From: Bacteroidetes bacterium ADurb.Bin217
Lineage (GTDB): Bacteria > Bacteroidota > Bacteroidia > Bacteroidales > UBA1715
Assembly (NCBI GenBank): GCA_002069975.1
Contig: MWCJ01000010.1
Span: forward strand, 1-62,344
Length of the DNA stretch: 62,344 nt
Direction: 5' to 3'
Shown here: positions 35,007-43,756 of the stretch, in pieces
Numbering within the stretch: the stretch's first letter is position 1
Layout of the letters: the number at the start of each line of letters is the position of its first letter
Position numbers and translations under genes: made by a program
Notes under the pieces: model-generated
Database searches by the model: none
Told to the model about the DNA's origin: nothing
What the model saw: the letters and a program-made list of their open reading frames with translations, nothing else

Positions 35007-36647
35007 ATGAAAAAAATATATTCTGTACTCTATAGTAGTATTGTTTTATTTTTATTTTCCTCAAATATTTATGCTCAACAGTTTACTACTTTAGCCGATA
35101 GTTTATTGTTTTATTATAATATGGAAGGTAAAATAATAAATCAAGGTTCAAAAAAAGTAAAATCTGAGGTTCATTCAGCAAAGAAAACATATGATAAATT
35201 TGGAAAGTCTAAATCTGCTTTAGAGTTTTATTCGCAAAGCGGAATATATAATAGAGGACTCTGGATTTATGAAGATATAAACCCTTCTAAGTATCCTATG
35301 ATAACTATAACCGCATGGGTGCAGCTTGCTAATACCAGTGGTTCTCAAAAAATTATGAGTTCAGGCAATTCTGCACAAACTCGTGGTTTTGGAACTACAT
35401 ATGAAGATGGTTATACGCATTGGTCTGCTAATATTGGCGATAGCGATCCGTTACTGGGTAGTAAGGTTACCGGAGAATGGACGTTTATAGCGGTTTTATA
35501 TAATCAACTTGCCGAAGAAATTAGATTTGTTGTAAACAATACATTATATTCTAGTAAGGGAAAACTTAAAAATGGTATAGATGTTATAACAATAGGAAAT
35601 TTTGAAGGTAAGGTAGATGAATTTCGTATGTATTCAAGATTTTTAACACCTGTTGAGTTAGAGCAATTATATGGATCTCCAATGCTTTTTAGAGATGCTG
35701 ATCTTGCTGTTAAAGAACGAATTAATTATAGAGTAAAACATAAGCAAGATGATATTGCTCAATTAGATAGTATGCCCGTTAGGATAGTATATACTAAAGA
35801 ACTTGAAGTATACGATACCCTTGAAGCTAAAAACATACTATTTTATGTAAAAACTAACGATACTATAACAATTCTTTCGCATGATACTAAACGTGCTGTA
35901 ATTATGTATGGTAACAAAAAAGGCACATTGAACTGCACGTCTATTATAAGTAATACTTATGGCGTAGACGAGTCTGGTATTATTGTTTTTGCAAAAAAAT
36001 ATTTATCAAATCTTTTTGTTTATACCGAATGGGCTTCGTGGGTAAGGTTTTTAATATTTGCTATTTGTATGTTTTTGATATTCAAATATTTTTACAGAAT
36101 CGATGCATTGTTTGCACGCTTCAATCCATATGATGAACATGCGGCAGGAGCAAGTAAAGATGGAGGGTATGCTTCTGTTCCTAAAATTCCATTTCTACGA
36201 AGATTATTCCCTATACGTTTTTATCCTAAATGGCCATTATTATTAGGTATTGTTTTAGGTATTTCTGTTGTTGTATTTGCTGTAATTGATGATTCCGAGC
36301 TTGAATGGTTTTTAAATGGAGGTTTTAGTTTTATTCCAAGCCAAGATTATTATCCTATTGATTGGGTGCTTTACGGGTTTTCTTTGTTTTTTGTACTTGC
36401 GTATGTTATGCTCATTATTGAAAGTATAGTTATTGGTGGTATGTGGGGTGGGCTATTACGAATAGTTTTTTTAACACTTTTTAATTGTATAGCGTTTATT
36501 GTTACATTATATCTTATAATTTTGATTATAGTATTAGTTGTTGCAATTATAGCATTGTCAATTTTTTCATCATCGGCAGGGGGACGATATCGTTGTACTC
36601 GTTGTGGAACTATATTTTATGGCAATAGATGTCCCTATTGTGGTTAA
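35007..36647 (+). CDS. LamG-like, multi-transmembrane, zinc-ribbon protein
   Basis: The 546-residue protein has a signal peptide (1-24, ending NIYAQQ). A LamG/concanavalin-like domain follows at about 30-222 (MITITAWVQLANTSGSQKIMSSG and GNFEGKVDEFRMYSRFLTPVELEQLYG), then a small beta domain (about 265-335). Four to six membrane segments lie between about 345 and 520. The last 18 residues form a zinc ribbon, CTRCGTIFYGNRCPYCG. The LamG part should face outside and the ribbon the cytoplasm or membrane surface. The combination is not one I recognise. It is followed after 12 bases by the AAA+ gene, so the two are cotranscribed. Confidence 0.75.
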   Translation: MKKIYSVLYSSIVLFLFSSNIYAQQFTTLADSLLFYYNMEGKIINQGSKKVKSEVHSAKKTYDKFGKSKSALEFYSQSGIYNRGLWIYEDINPSKYPMITITAWVQLANTSGSQKIMSSGNSAQTRGFGTTYEDGYTHWSANIGDSDPLLGSKVTGEWTFIAVLYNQLAEEIRFVVNNTLYSSKGKLKNGIDVITIGNFEGKVDEFRMYSRFLTPVELEQLYGSPMLFRDADLAVKERINYRVKHKQDDIAQLDSMPVRIVYTKELEVYDTLEAKNILFYVKTNDTITILSHDTKRAVIMYGNKKGTLNCTSIISNTYGVDESGIIVFAKKYLSNLFVYTEWASWVRFLIFAICMFLIFKYFYRIDALFARFNPYDEHAAGASKDGGYASVPKIPFLRRLFPIRFYPKWPLLLGIVLGISVVVFAVIDDSELEWFLNGGFSFIPSQDYYPIDWVLYGFSLFFVLAYVMLIIESIVIGGMWGGLLRIVFLTLFNCIAFIVTLYLIILIIVLVVAIIALSIFSSSAGGRYRCTRCGTIFYGNRCPYCG

Positions 36648-36659
36648 TTTTTACGATGT

Positions 36660-39629
36660 ATGAAAAAAAATATAGAATTTTTTGAAGATTTTCCTGAAAA
36701 TGCTATTCAAAAGGCATGGGATTCTAATGATTTGATCGAAAAAATTTTTTACGCTGGAGGATATTGGGGAATTATAAGTCATGCACAATTGCAATATGAT
36801 GGTCAACAATGGTTTACAAATTCTCAATTTCCTATTGAATCCATATCCGAAGCTTGGAAAGATGGTTTAGATATTACCAGTATATGTTTTGGTAATAATA
36901 TGTGGTGTTTGTGTATGTCGGGTAATTCGGGTATACAATCGCAAATATGGAAAACTTCGGGAAAATTTCCTGCGAGTGAAATAAAATCAGCGATTAAACA
37001 AGGTCTACATGTTACTCATTTAGCATATGGTGATAATAAATGGGCGGTTGTATTTGGTAAAACCCAACATATTCGTGAACAGTTTTATGATAACTTTTCT
37101 TCATTTCCCGAAAAAACAATAAAAAAATATTGGGAAAAAGGATTCTATATTTCTAATATTGTTTATGGAAATTCATCATGGGGATTAATAATGACTTTAG
37201 GGTTAGATTTCGACGATCAATATTTTTTTAATTCTACCGATTATCCACAACAAGAAATTGAAGACAAAATTGAAGAAGGATATCATATTTCGCATGTAGA
37301 ATATGTTCAATCTAAATGGCTTATTATAATGGATAAACCGAAAATGCAAAATGATGAAATTCAATCGGTCCCACAATCAATCAATAAATCTACTATAAAT
37401 TCGCAAATAAAACTTATTCCACAATCTGCACAAATTTTTTATGATAAAGGCATGGAGTATTTTAATGCGAAAAATTATGATACTGCTATCAATTATTTTG
37501 AAGATGCGATAAAAGAATACCCTTCATATTCAAATGCCTTAAATGCATTGGGTGCTGCTTGGTCGTGGAAACGAGATTTTGTAAAAGCTATTTCTTATTA
37601 TAGGCAGGCATTTACTTTGGATTTGAGTAATCCTGTTGTGGTTACTAATTATATATATGCATTATATAGTGAATCGTTACATGATGAAATATCTGAGGTA
37701 ATTCTTGCATGTCCAGAACAAATTTTTAAGCAAATACAAAAGCTTGATGTGTTTGAATATTCTATTCGAGCACTTATGCTTACCGAGCATTATACGAAAG
37801 CCTTAGAATATGCAAATTTTGCATTAGAGATACATCCTAATGCCCCAGTAATTGAGTCGCTTGTGCAAGAGATTAATTCTTTACATAATTTAAATAAACC
37901 AAAAATTTCAAAACAACCCGAAGCAAGTCTTGAAGAGGTTCTTAAAGATGTTGAAAACTTGGTGGGATTAGAACAAGTAAAAGCTGATATAGAGAATTTA
38001 ATGAAATACATACGTGTTGAAAAAATACGTAAAGAACGAGGTATAGAAATTAAACCTATTGCCTTACACTCCGTGTTTCAGGGAGCTCCCGGTACAGGGA
38101 AAACTACGGTAGCCCGATTGCTTGGGGCTATATATAAGCAGTTGGGGCTTTTACAAAAAGGGCATGTTGTTGAAACCGATCGTTCAGGATTGGTTGCCGA
38201 ATATGTAGGTCAAACAGCTATTAAAACTAATGCTATTATTGATAGTGCTTTAGATGGTATTTTATTTATTGATGAAGCCTATAGTTTGAATTCTGGTGGT
38301 TCGGGAGATTTTGGTAAAGAAGCTATAGATACCTTGCTTAAACGTATGGAGGATAATAGAGATCGATTAGTGGTTATAGTTGCTGGTTATCCTCATGAAA
38401 TGAATATGTTAATACAATCAAATCCTGGATTGCAATCGCGTTTTAGTAGATACTTTACATTTGAAGATTATTCGCCAAATCAATTACTCGAAATATGCAA
38501 CAGAACAGTACAGTCTTCATCAATGATTTTATTGCCCGACGCTTCGCGAAAATTGCTGAAGTATTTTGAATACGTATATGCGTCTAAAACAAAATCGTTT
38601 GGAAATGCTCGTATTGTTCGAAATATATTTGAGGAGATTATACAACTTCAGTCGGCTCGATTAGCAGATATGAAACATATAAGCAATACTGATTTGAAAA
38701 CTATTACAAAATCTGATGTTGATGCTGCTATTGGTGATGAATTTAAAGAAGAAATAATTGAAACAGTTGATTCTATTTTGCAGGAAATGAATAATTTGGT
38801 AGGGATGAATATCGTAAAACAAGATATTCAAAAACTATTGAATTTTGTGAAAGTTGAAGCTATAAAAAAGGAAAAAGGATTGCAAACACAATCTATTGTA
38901 TTGCATACTGTATTTTCTGGTCCTCCAGGTACCGGAAAAACTACAATAGCTCGTTTGTTGGGGCGTATGTATAAATCTATTGGGATTTTACCAAAAGGTC
39001 ATGTAGTTGAGGTTAGTCGTGCCGATTTAGTTGGCGAATATGTAGGTCAAACAGCTCCCAAGACCAATAAAGTAATTGATTCAGCTCTGCATGGTGTGTT
39101 ATTTATCGATGAAGCTTATTCGCTTTTTTCAAAAAATTCATCGGGAAGCGATTTTGGGGCAGAAGCTATAGAAACTTTACTTAAACGGATGGAGGATGAT
39201 AGAGGATTGTTTGTAGTTATTCTTGCTGGATACCCCGATGAAATGAAAATGCTTATAGATTCAAATCCAGGCTTGCAATCACGATTTAATAGGTATATAA
39301 CATTTGCCGATTATTCAGCAATTGAATTATTGCAAATTTTTGATATGTTTTGTTCGAAATATGGTATGACTACCATAAAAGATGCTCATAATCATATTGC
39401 TGACTTTTTTGCTTTAACATGGCAGTCTAAAAATAAAAATTTTGGTAATGGGCGTTTTGTTCGTAATTTCTACGAATCGTTATTGCAAATTCAAAGCAAT
39501 AGAGTAGTAACATTGTTAGATATTTGTGAAGATGATTTATTAACCTTTACTTTAGAAGATGTTTTGCAAACAATTGAATTATTCCCAATTTTAAAACCTC
39601 CAACATCAAAATCTGTGGGATTTCGCTAG
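36660..39629 (+). CDS. Protein with five 46-residue repeats, TPRs and two CbxX/CfxQ-type AAA+ modules
   Basis: The 989-residue protein has three parts. Residues 9-226 hold five repeats at an exact 46-residue period (FP or YP at 11, 57, 103, 149 and 195), each ending in a W-containing strand. They resemble DUF7477. Residues 255-410 hold TPR-like helices (YFNAKNYDTAINYFEDAIKEYP). Two SpoVK/CbxX-type AAA+ modules follow. The first has Walker A GAPGTGKT at 475-482, Walker B LFIDEA at 535-540 and arginine finger R594. The second has GPPGTGKT at 754-761, LFIDEA at 814-819 and R875. Both look active. The target is unknown. TPR plus CbxX AAA recalls EccA of type VII secretion, but no such system is nearby. 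Confidence 0.88.
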   Translation: MKKNIEFFEDFPENAIQKAWDSNDLIEKIFYAGGYWGIISHAQLQYDGQQWFTNSQFPIESISEAWKDGLDITSICFGNNMWCLCMSGNSGIQSQIWKTSGKFPASEIKSAIKQGLHVTHLAYGDNKWAVVFGKTQHIREQFYDNFSSFPEKTIKKYWEKGFYISNIVYGNSSWGLIMTLGLDFDDQYFFNSTDYPQQEIEDKIEEGYHISHVEYVQSKWLIIMDKPKMQNDEIQSVPQSINKSTINSQIKLIPQSAQIFYDKGMEYFNAKNYDTAINYFEDAIKEYPSYSNALNALGAAWSWKRDFVKAISYYRQAFTLDLSNPVVVTNYIYALYSESLHDEISEVILACPEQIFKQIQKLDVFEYSIRALMLTEHYTKALEYANFALEIHPNAPVIESLVQEINSLHNLNKPKISKQPEASLEEVLKDVENLVGLEQVKADIENLMKYIRVEKIRKERGIEIKPIALHSVFQGAPGTGKTTVARLLGAIYKQLGLLQKGHVVETDRSGLVAEYVGQTAIKTNAIIDSALDGILFIDEAYSLNSGGSGDFGKEAIDTLLKRMEDNRDRLVVIVAGYPHEMNMLIQSNPGLQSRFSRYFTFEDYSPNQLLEICNRTVQSSSMILLPDASRKLLKYFEYVYASKTKSFGNARIVRNIFEEIIQLQSARLADMKHISNTDLKTITKSDVDAAIGDEFKEEIIETVDSILQEMNNLVGMNIVKQDIQKLLNFVKVEAIKKEKGLQTQSIVLHTVFSGPPGTGKTTIARLLGRMYKSIGILPKGHVVEVSRADLVGEYVGQTAPKTNKVIDSALHGVLFIDEAYSLFSKNSSGSDFGAEAIETLLKRMEDDRGLFVVILAGYPDEMKMLIDSNPGLQSRFNRYITFADYSAIELLQIFDMFCSKYGMTTIKDAHNHIADFFALTWQSKNKNFGNGRFVRNFYESLLQIQSNRVVTLLDICEDDLLTFTLEDVLQTIELFPILKPPTSKSVGFR

Positions 39630-39797
39630 TTTTTGAAATTTCATTAATGGGAAAATTAATGGATAAAGAATAGCGATATAGTCTTATTGAGGCTTTTTAA
39701 AAAAAAATTAAGCATGAAATTAATAAAAAAATAAATAGTAATGTAAACAAATACAAAAATGTGTCGTAAGAGATACTGAAGCAAAAATTTAATTTCT

Positions 39798-40211
39798 ATG
39801 AACGATACGATTTTTACTGAAGTACAGGAACTTTGTAATACAATTATTTCTTCACCCTTTGTAAGTTGTAAAGATATTGAAAATATAAACGGGGTGTATA
39901 TATTCTACGAAGACAACAAGCCTATGTATGTGGGGCGAACAAATAGAAAACGCATGAAATTACGAATACAAGAGCATTATAGACCTAGTGCCAATAAACA
40001 TTCCGCAACATTTGCCTTAAAACTTGCCCAGAAAGAAAAGCGAGAACCAATTTCGCATACCTATGATGAATATTTTGTTGCTGCAAAAGAACGTGTAGGT
40101 GAAATGCAAATAAAAAAATTAGAAGAAGATAGAAATTTTCATCAACTTCTGCTCGAAGCATATATAGCATATAAGTATCAGATTCCTTATTTTGAGTCGG
40201 ATACTCATTAA
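39798..40211 (+). CDS. Small GIY-YIG domain protein
   Basis: The 137-residue protein has the GIY-YIG nuclease core as GVYIFYEDNKPMYVGRTNRK (about 32-51), followed by LRIQEHYRP and a helix with Glu residues near the C-terminus (QLLLEAYIAY). GIY-YIG enzymes cut DNA with a single catalytic domain, and a stand-alone small version can act in repair, restriction or mobile elements. There is no partner DNA-binding domain. It sits 168 bp after the AAA+ gene on the same strand, so cotranscription is possible but not shown. Catalysis is inferred from motif identity only. Confidence 0.8.
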   Translation: MNDTIFTEVQELCNTIISSPFVSCKDIENINGVYIFYEDNKPMYVGRTNRKRMKLRIQEHYRPSANKHSATFALKLAQKEKREPISHTYDEYFVAAKERVGEMQIKKLEEDRNFHQLLLEAYIAYKYQIPYFESDTH

Positions 40212-40292
40212 TTGAGTTACGATAAAATCGTCGCTTTTTTATATCCTTTCAAAAATCTAATGGAATGTATGTGTATATATTCCAAATGTTTA

Positions 40293-40300
40293 TATATTTG
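40293..40300 (+). promoter_or_regulatory. -7 box upstream of the barrel/lipoprotein/FAD genes
   Basis: TATATTTG fits the -7 consensus, with TGTG at the -33 position (three of four). The leader to the start at 40392 would be about 85 bases. Confidence 0.4.
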
Positions 40301-40391
40301 CTGTTACATAAGTGAATTCCCCACTTACCACAAACAATGAATGTATAATATTCTTATGGCGGGAATACGTAAGGTGTAACAATGAAATGAT

Positions 40392-41063
40392 ATGAAAAAA
40401 ATAACAACAACTATTATTGCAGTTTGTGCTGTTATAAGCATGAGTAATGCACAATTATTTTTAGGTGGAAGTGTAAATTTTGCCACCACCGGCGGAAAAA
40501 CTAAAACTCAACCAACTACTGGTTCTACGGTAACAGTTGATGATAACAAAACGTACAACACCACATTTGCTCCAAAAATTGGTTTGTTATTATCTGAAAA
40601 ATTAGCTGTAGGAACAAATCTAATAGTTGGAAATTCTATAAATAATAACCCGAATAACAACACATCAACATATACCGGAACTCTTGGTATTGCTCCATTT
40701 GCTCGATATTATGCAGTAAAAGGCGAAAAATTTAAAATATTTGCCGAAGCTGAGCTCGGATTAACACGTTCTGCCGATAGAGTTACTAATAATGGAACTA
40801 GTACCAAAGGCGATGTTCGTATAGCTCGCGGATTAAATGTGTGTCCAAATTTTGCATATGCAGTAACACCAAAATTAGATCTCGAAGCACGTGTTAATTT
40901 CTTGAATTTTAATGTGACTTCAAATATTACCAAAAAAGAATTACTTAACGGTGATTTGCAAAAAACTACATCAAATAGTGCAAATTTTACTGTTGATGCC
41001 GACAATATTCTAACTACAGGTTTTATTACAATTGGTGCTACTTATAAGTTGTGGACAAAATAA
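40392..41063 (+). CDS. Outer-membrane beta-barrel protein
   Basis: The 223-residue protein has a signal peptide (about 1-20, ending SMSNAQLF). Alternating amphipathic strands follow, ending in an aromatic-terminated strand (GFITIGATYKLWTK), the usual features of a small porin-like or OmpX/opacity-type barrel. Strand segments such as GTLGIAPFARYYAVKGEKF support this. It starts a run with a lipoprotein gene 20 bases on and an FAD oxidoreductase. Function beyond membrane insertion is not evident. Confidence 0.8.
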   Translation: MKKITTTIIAVCAVISMSNAQLFLGGSVNFATTGGKTKTQPTTGSTVTVDDNKTYNTTFAPKIGLLLSEKLAVGTNLIVGNSINNNPNNNTSTYTGTLGIAPFARYYAVKGEKFKIFAEAELGLTRSADRVTNNGTSTKGDVRIARGLNVCPNFAYAVTPKLDLEARVNFLNFNVTSNITKKELLNGDLQKTTSNSANFTVDADNILTTGFITIGATYKLWTK

Positions 41064-41083
41064 TAATTTAAAAAAATACCGAT

Positions 41084-41644
41084 ATGGCACGTTCTTTTTA
41101 TTTCCGTATAGTTTTATTAGTATGTGTATCTGCTTTGTTTTGGGGCTGTACAAAATACGATGAAGGTGGTATGTCGTTTTCTGCAAAAAAACGATTATTG
41201 CAGCAGACGTGGGTACTCGATACTATTATTGATAAAAGTACAACACCTCTTACCGAGGAAACTTCGGGACCAATGCCCGATATTCGGTTTGATTTTAAAA
41301 AAGATGGAAGTTTTTCTCAGAATACAACAACCAACGATACAAGTTTTTCATTACAAGGAACGTGGGATTTTACCGAAAAAAGAGAATCTTTGCAGTTAGA
41401 GTACAACGAATCAGATTTTTTATTAAGTTTATTGGGGTCGCAAGAGGAACTATTAAAACGATATAGTAGTGCCGAACAATTAAAACAATTTCCGGCAATT
41501 GATTTTTCTAATATTTCTATTCCGAATACATTTACAATACTGCGACTTAAAAAAGATGAATGTTGGCTTGAGTATACTATAACTATCCCATTGTATATCA
41601 CTTCAATATCTATCAGGTACGAAATTCGGCTAAAAGCAGAATAA
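41084..41644 (+). CDS. Lipocalin-like lipoprotein
   Basis: The 186-residue protein has a lipoprotein signal (VCVSALFWGCTKY, Cys at about 22). The mature part has the pattern LLQQTWVLDTIID ... IRFDFKKDGSFSQ ... LQGTWDFTEKRESLQLEY. This is typical of small lipocalin-like Bacteroidota lipoproteins, which form a beta-barrel with a ligand pocket. No ligand can be named. It lies 20 bases after the barrel gene and 10 bases before the FAD oxidoreductase. Confidence 0.75.
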   Translation: MARSFYFRIVLLVCVSALFWGCTKYDEGGMSFSAKKRLLQQTWVLDTIIDKSTTPLTEETSGPMPDIRFDFKKDGSFSQNTTTNDTSFSLQGTWDFTEKRESLQLEYNESDFLLSLLGSQEELLKRYSSAEQLKQFPAIDFSNISIPNTFTILRLKKDECWLEYTITIPLYITSISIRYEIRLKAE

Positions 41645-41654
41645 AACTATATAC

Positions 41655-42800
41655 ATGCAAATATTCGATATTGTAATTATTGGTGCCGGACCTGCCGGTT
41701 GTTCTGCAGCTCTTAGTTTACAACATTCCGGTTTACGTGTTGGTTTATTCGAAAAAGACCAATTTCCACGTTCTAAAATTTGTGGCGATGGGGTATGCGA
41801 TAGAAGTATAAATACTTTGCGAACTATTAATCCATCGTATGTCGATGAATTTTTGAAAACTGTTTCTAGTCAATGTATTTCAAAAACAGCTTTAGTTTAT
41901 AAATCACATATGTATACCTTAGAATTTTCGAATTTTGGGTATACGTGTAAACGATATGAATTTGATAATTTTTTATTTTCACTTGTACAACGTGATTGTA
42001 AAAATGTTGAGGTGTTTCAACAAAATCCTATTACTCGTATAGAATCTTCGGGAAATGGATATTTACTTGCAAACCAATCGGGTGATGTGTATTCAGCATC
42101 TCTTATTCTTATTGCGAATGGAGCAAAATCTACTATTGCACAATTTGTTACAGGCAATGTTTTTTCTAAAGCTAATTATGGTGTAGCAATTCGTGCATAC
42201 TATTCGGGTGTTAAAGGCATGCATGCCGACACCATAGAATTGCACTATAAAAAAGAATATTTCCCAGGATATTTATGGGTTTTTCCGCTTGCCGATGGTA
42301 CCGCAAATGTGGGGTTTGGGTATCATATGCAAGATGCCGAAAAATTTTCGGGTACAATACAAGAATTAATGCAACAGTGGATTCAGTCTGATGTGCATTT
42401 GCGAGAGCGGTTTGCACATGCTCAGATTGTTTCTTCATTACAAGGAGGATTGATACCATACAATACAAATACATTTAATTGTAGTGGTAATAATTATATG
42501 ATATGTGGTGATGCTGCATCACTTATTGACCCTATTTCTGGAGGAGGAATAGGAAGTGCTATGTTGAGTGGTCATTTGGCTGCGACCTACGCCATAGAAT
42601 GTTGTGCTAAGCATGATTTTTCGGCAGAAGCTACCAAAAAGTATGAAGAACATCTAAAAAAGAGAATTCAAAAAGAAATAAAAACTCGCTATTATATTCA
42701 ACAAAAAATATCAAAACATCCAAGTGTGTTAGATATATTGTCAATAATAGGAAAAAACACAAAATTATTGAATCGAATTAAGCGATGGTATGTGAAGTGA
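41655..42800 (+). CDS. FAD-dependent oxidoreductase, geranylgeranyl reductase family
   Basis: The 381-residue protein has the N-terminal dinucleotide loop IIGAGPAGCSAALSL and the family motif PRSKICGDGVCDRSINTL. The second FAD-binding motif is CGDAASLIDPISGGGIGSAM. These identify the geranylgeranyl reductase/halogenase-like branch of FAD monooxygenase-fold enzymes, which often saturate prenyl chains of lipids or quinones. The substrate cannot be told. Its stop codon lies three bases from the end of the convergent zinc-finger gene. Confidence 0.87.
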   Translation: MQIFDIVIIGAGPAGCSAALSLQHSGLRVGLFEKDQFPRSKICGDGVCDRSINTLRTINPSYVDEFLKTVSSQCISKTALVYKSHMYTLEFSNFGYTCKRYEFDNFLFSLVQRDCKNVEVFQQNPITRIESSGNGYLLANQSGDVYSASLILIANGAKSTIAQFVTGNVFSKANYGVAIRAYYSGVKGMHADTIELHYKKEYFPGYLWVFPLADGTANVGFGYHMQDAEKFSGTIQELMQQWIQSDVHLRERFAHAQIVSSLQGGLIPYNTNTFNCSGNNYMICGDAASLIDPISGGGIGSAMLSGHLAATYAIECCAKHDFSAEATKKYEEHLKKRIQKEIKTRYYIQQKISKHPSVLDILSIIGKNTKLLNRIKRWYVK

Positions 42801-42803
42801 AAT

Positions 42804-43094
42804 TTATTTCTGTAAATTTCGTTTGATTTCTTCTATTTTCTTAGGGTCTAAACAAAAAGGCATGTTGTTTTTGTCAATTTTTTGCTGAAAATGTACCATT
42901 GTATGGGTAAGCATTGCATCTTCTTTTTCGAACCAACGGCAATATTTACATTTAATCATATGCATGCGTAGTCGCCAAGCTTCACGAAATGTTAGCTTTT
43001 CAAATTCTTTTTTAGTGAGCAAAAAACTAGCTTGTTCACAGGGAACTATGAAACATTTAATAAATCTGATATACAATTTTTGAAAAGCGTTCAT
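42804..43094 (-). CDS. Small zinc-finger anti-sigma candidate
   Basis: I start at the ATG at 43094, one base beyond the upstream sigma gene; a longer frame up to 43139 would overlap it. The 96-residue protein has the anti-sigma zinc-finger pattern C19...H45-x3-C49-x2-C52 (LRMHMIKCKYC), as in zf-HC2 proteins. There is no transmembrane segment. Immediate linkage to the ECF sigma gene suggests a soluble redox- or metal-responsive anti-sigma factor. That role is inference from motif and position. Confidence 0.65.
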   Translation of the reverse strand: MNAFQKLYIRFIKCFIVPCEQASFLLTKKEFEKLTFREAWRLRMHMIKCKYCRWFEKEDAMLTHTMVHFQQKIDKNNMPFCLDPKKIEEIKRNLQK

Positions 43095-43095
43095 A

Positions 43096-43677
43096 TTATT
43101 TATACATTTTTTCGTCAGGTAAAAACCATTTTTTCTCAATACATTTTCTAAGTTTTAGCTTAGCTCTATGAATCATAACCCAAAGGTTTGACGGGGTAAT
43201 GTCGAGCTCCTTACATATTTCGTCGGTCGAAAAATCGTCAATTTCTTTCATTGTAAACGAAGCAGCCATTTTGTCGGGCAAATTAGCTAAACATGATTGT
43301 AATACTTTATAAAATTCTGAATTTTCTTCGAGTGAAACATCTGCAGTCCAATCGTTCGGTAAATGTTCGTCTTCCCAATGTCCTTTTAAAATACCTTCGG
43401 TTTGGAAAAATGTATCGTTATCTAATATAGCATCTTCTTTGCTTCGAGAATTTTTGCGGTAATGGTCAATAATTTTACGTTTAAGTATAGAAGTTAACCA
43501 TGTTTTTATTGTACTTCTACCTTCAAAGGATTGTATAGCTTTAACTGCCGAAAAAAATGTATCTTGAACTAAATCTTCGGCAACCATTTGGTCGTATACC
43601 CGTGTTATTGCAAAATTATATAAATAATTCCCGTATAAGTCAACCCATGTTCCGGGATCCAATGATGAATCTTCCAT
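43096..43677 (-). CDS. ECF-type RNA polymerase sigma factor
   Basis: The 193-residue protein has region 2 at about residues 10-80 (LYGNYLYNFAITRVYDQMVAEDLVQDTFFSA split across two helices, then TIKTWLTSILKRKIIDHYRK). Region 4 is at about 130-185, with LPDKMAASFTMKEIDDFSTDEICKEL and the helix-turn-helix LDITPSNLWVMIHRAKLKLR. A longer-than-usual acidic linker (about 88-125) joins them. It is the first gene of a two-gene unit with the zinc-finger protein. Confidence 0.92.
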   Translation of the reverse strand: MEDSSLDPGTWVDLYGNYLYNFAITRVYDQMVAEDLVQDTFFSAVKAIQSFEGRSTIKTWLTSILKRKIIDHYRKNSRSKEDAILDNDTFFQTEGILKGHWEDEHLPNDWTADVSLEENSEFYKVLQSCLANLPDKMAASFTMKEIDDFSTDEICKELDITPSNLWVMIHRAKLKLRKCIEKKWFLPDEKMYK

Positions 43678-43756
43678 AATTCTTTTTTTTTAATGCAAAA
43701 TAGTAAAATAATTTAGCAAAAACGAATGCTCGCGTTATATTATTTTACCTTTTTTG

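Noticed and set aside
36660..39629. AAA+ protein as EccA of a type VII secretion system
   Set aside because: TPR plus CbxX AAA fits EccA in part, but there are two AAA+ modules and no EccC, WXG100 or other secretion genes nearby.
40217..40240. ACGAT-AAA-ATCGT stem before a T-run as a terminator of the GIY-YIG gene
   Set aside because: The stem is only 5 bp with a 3-base loop and the T-run is offset by three bases.
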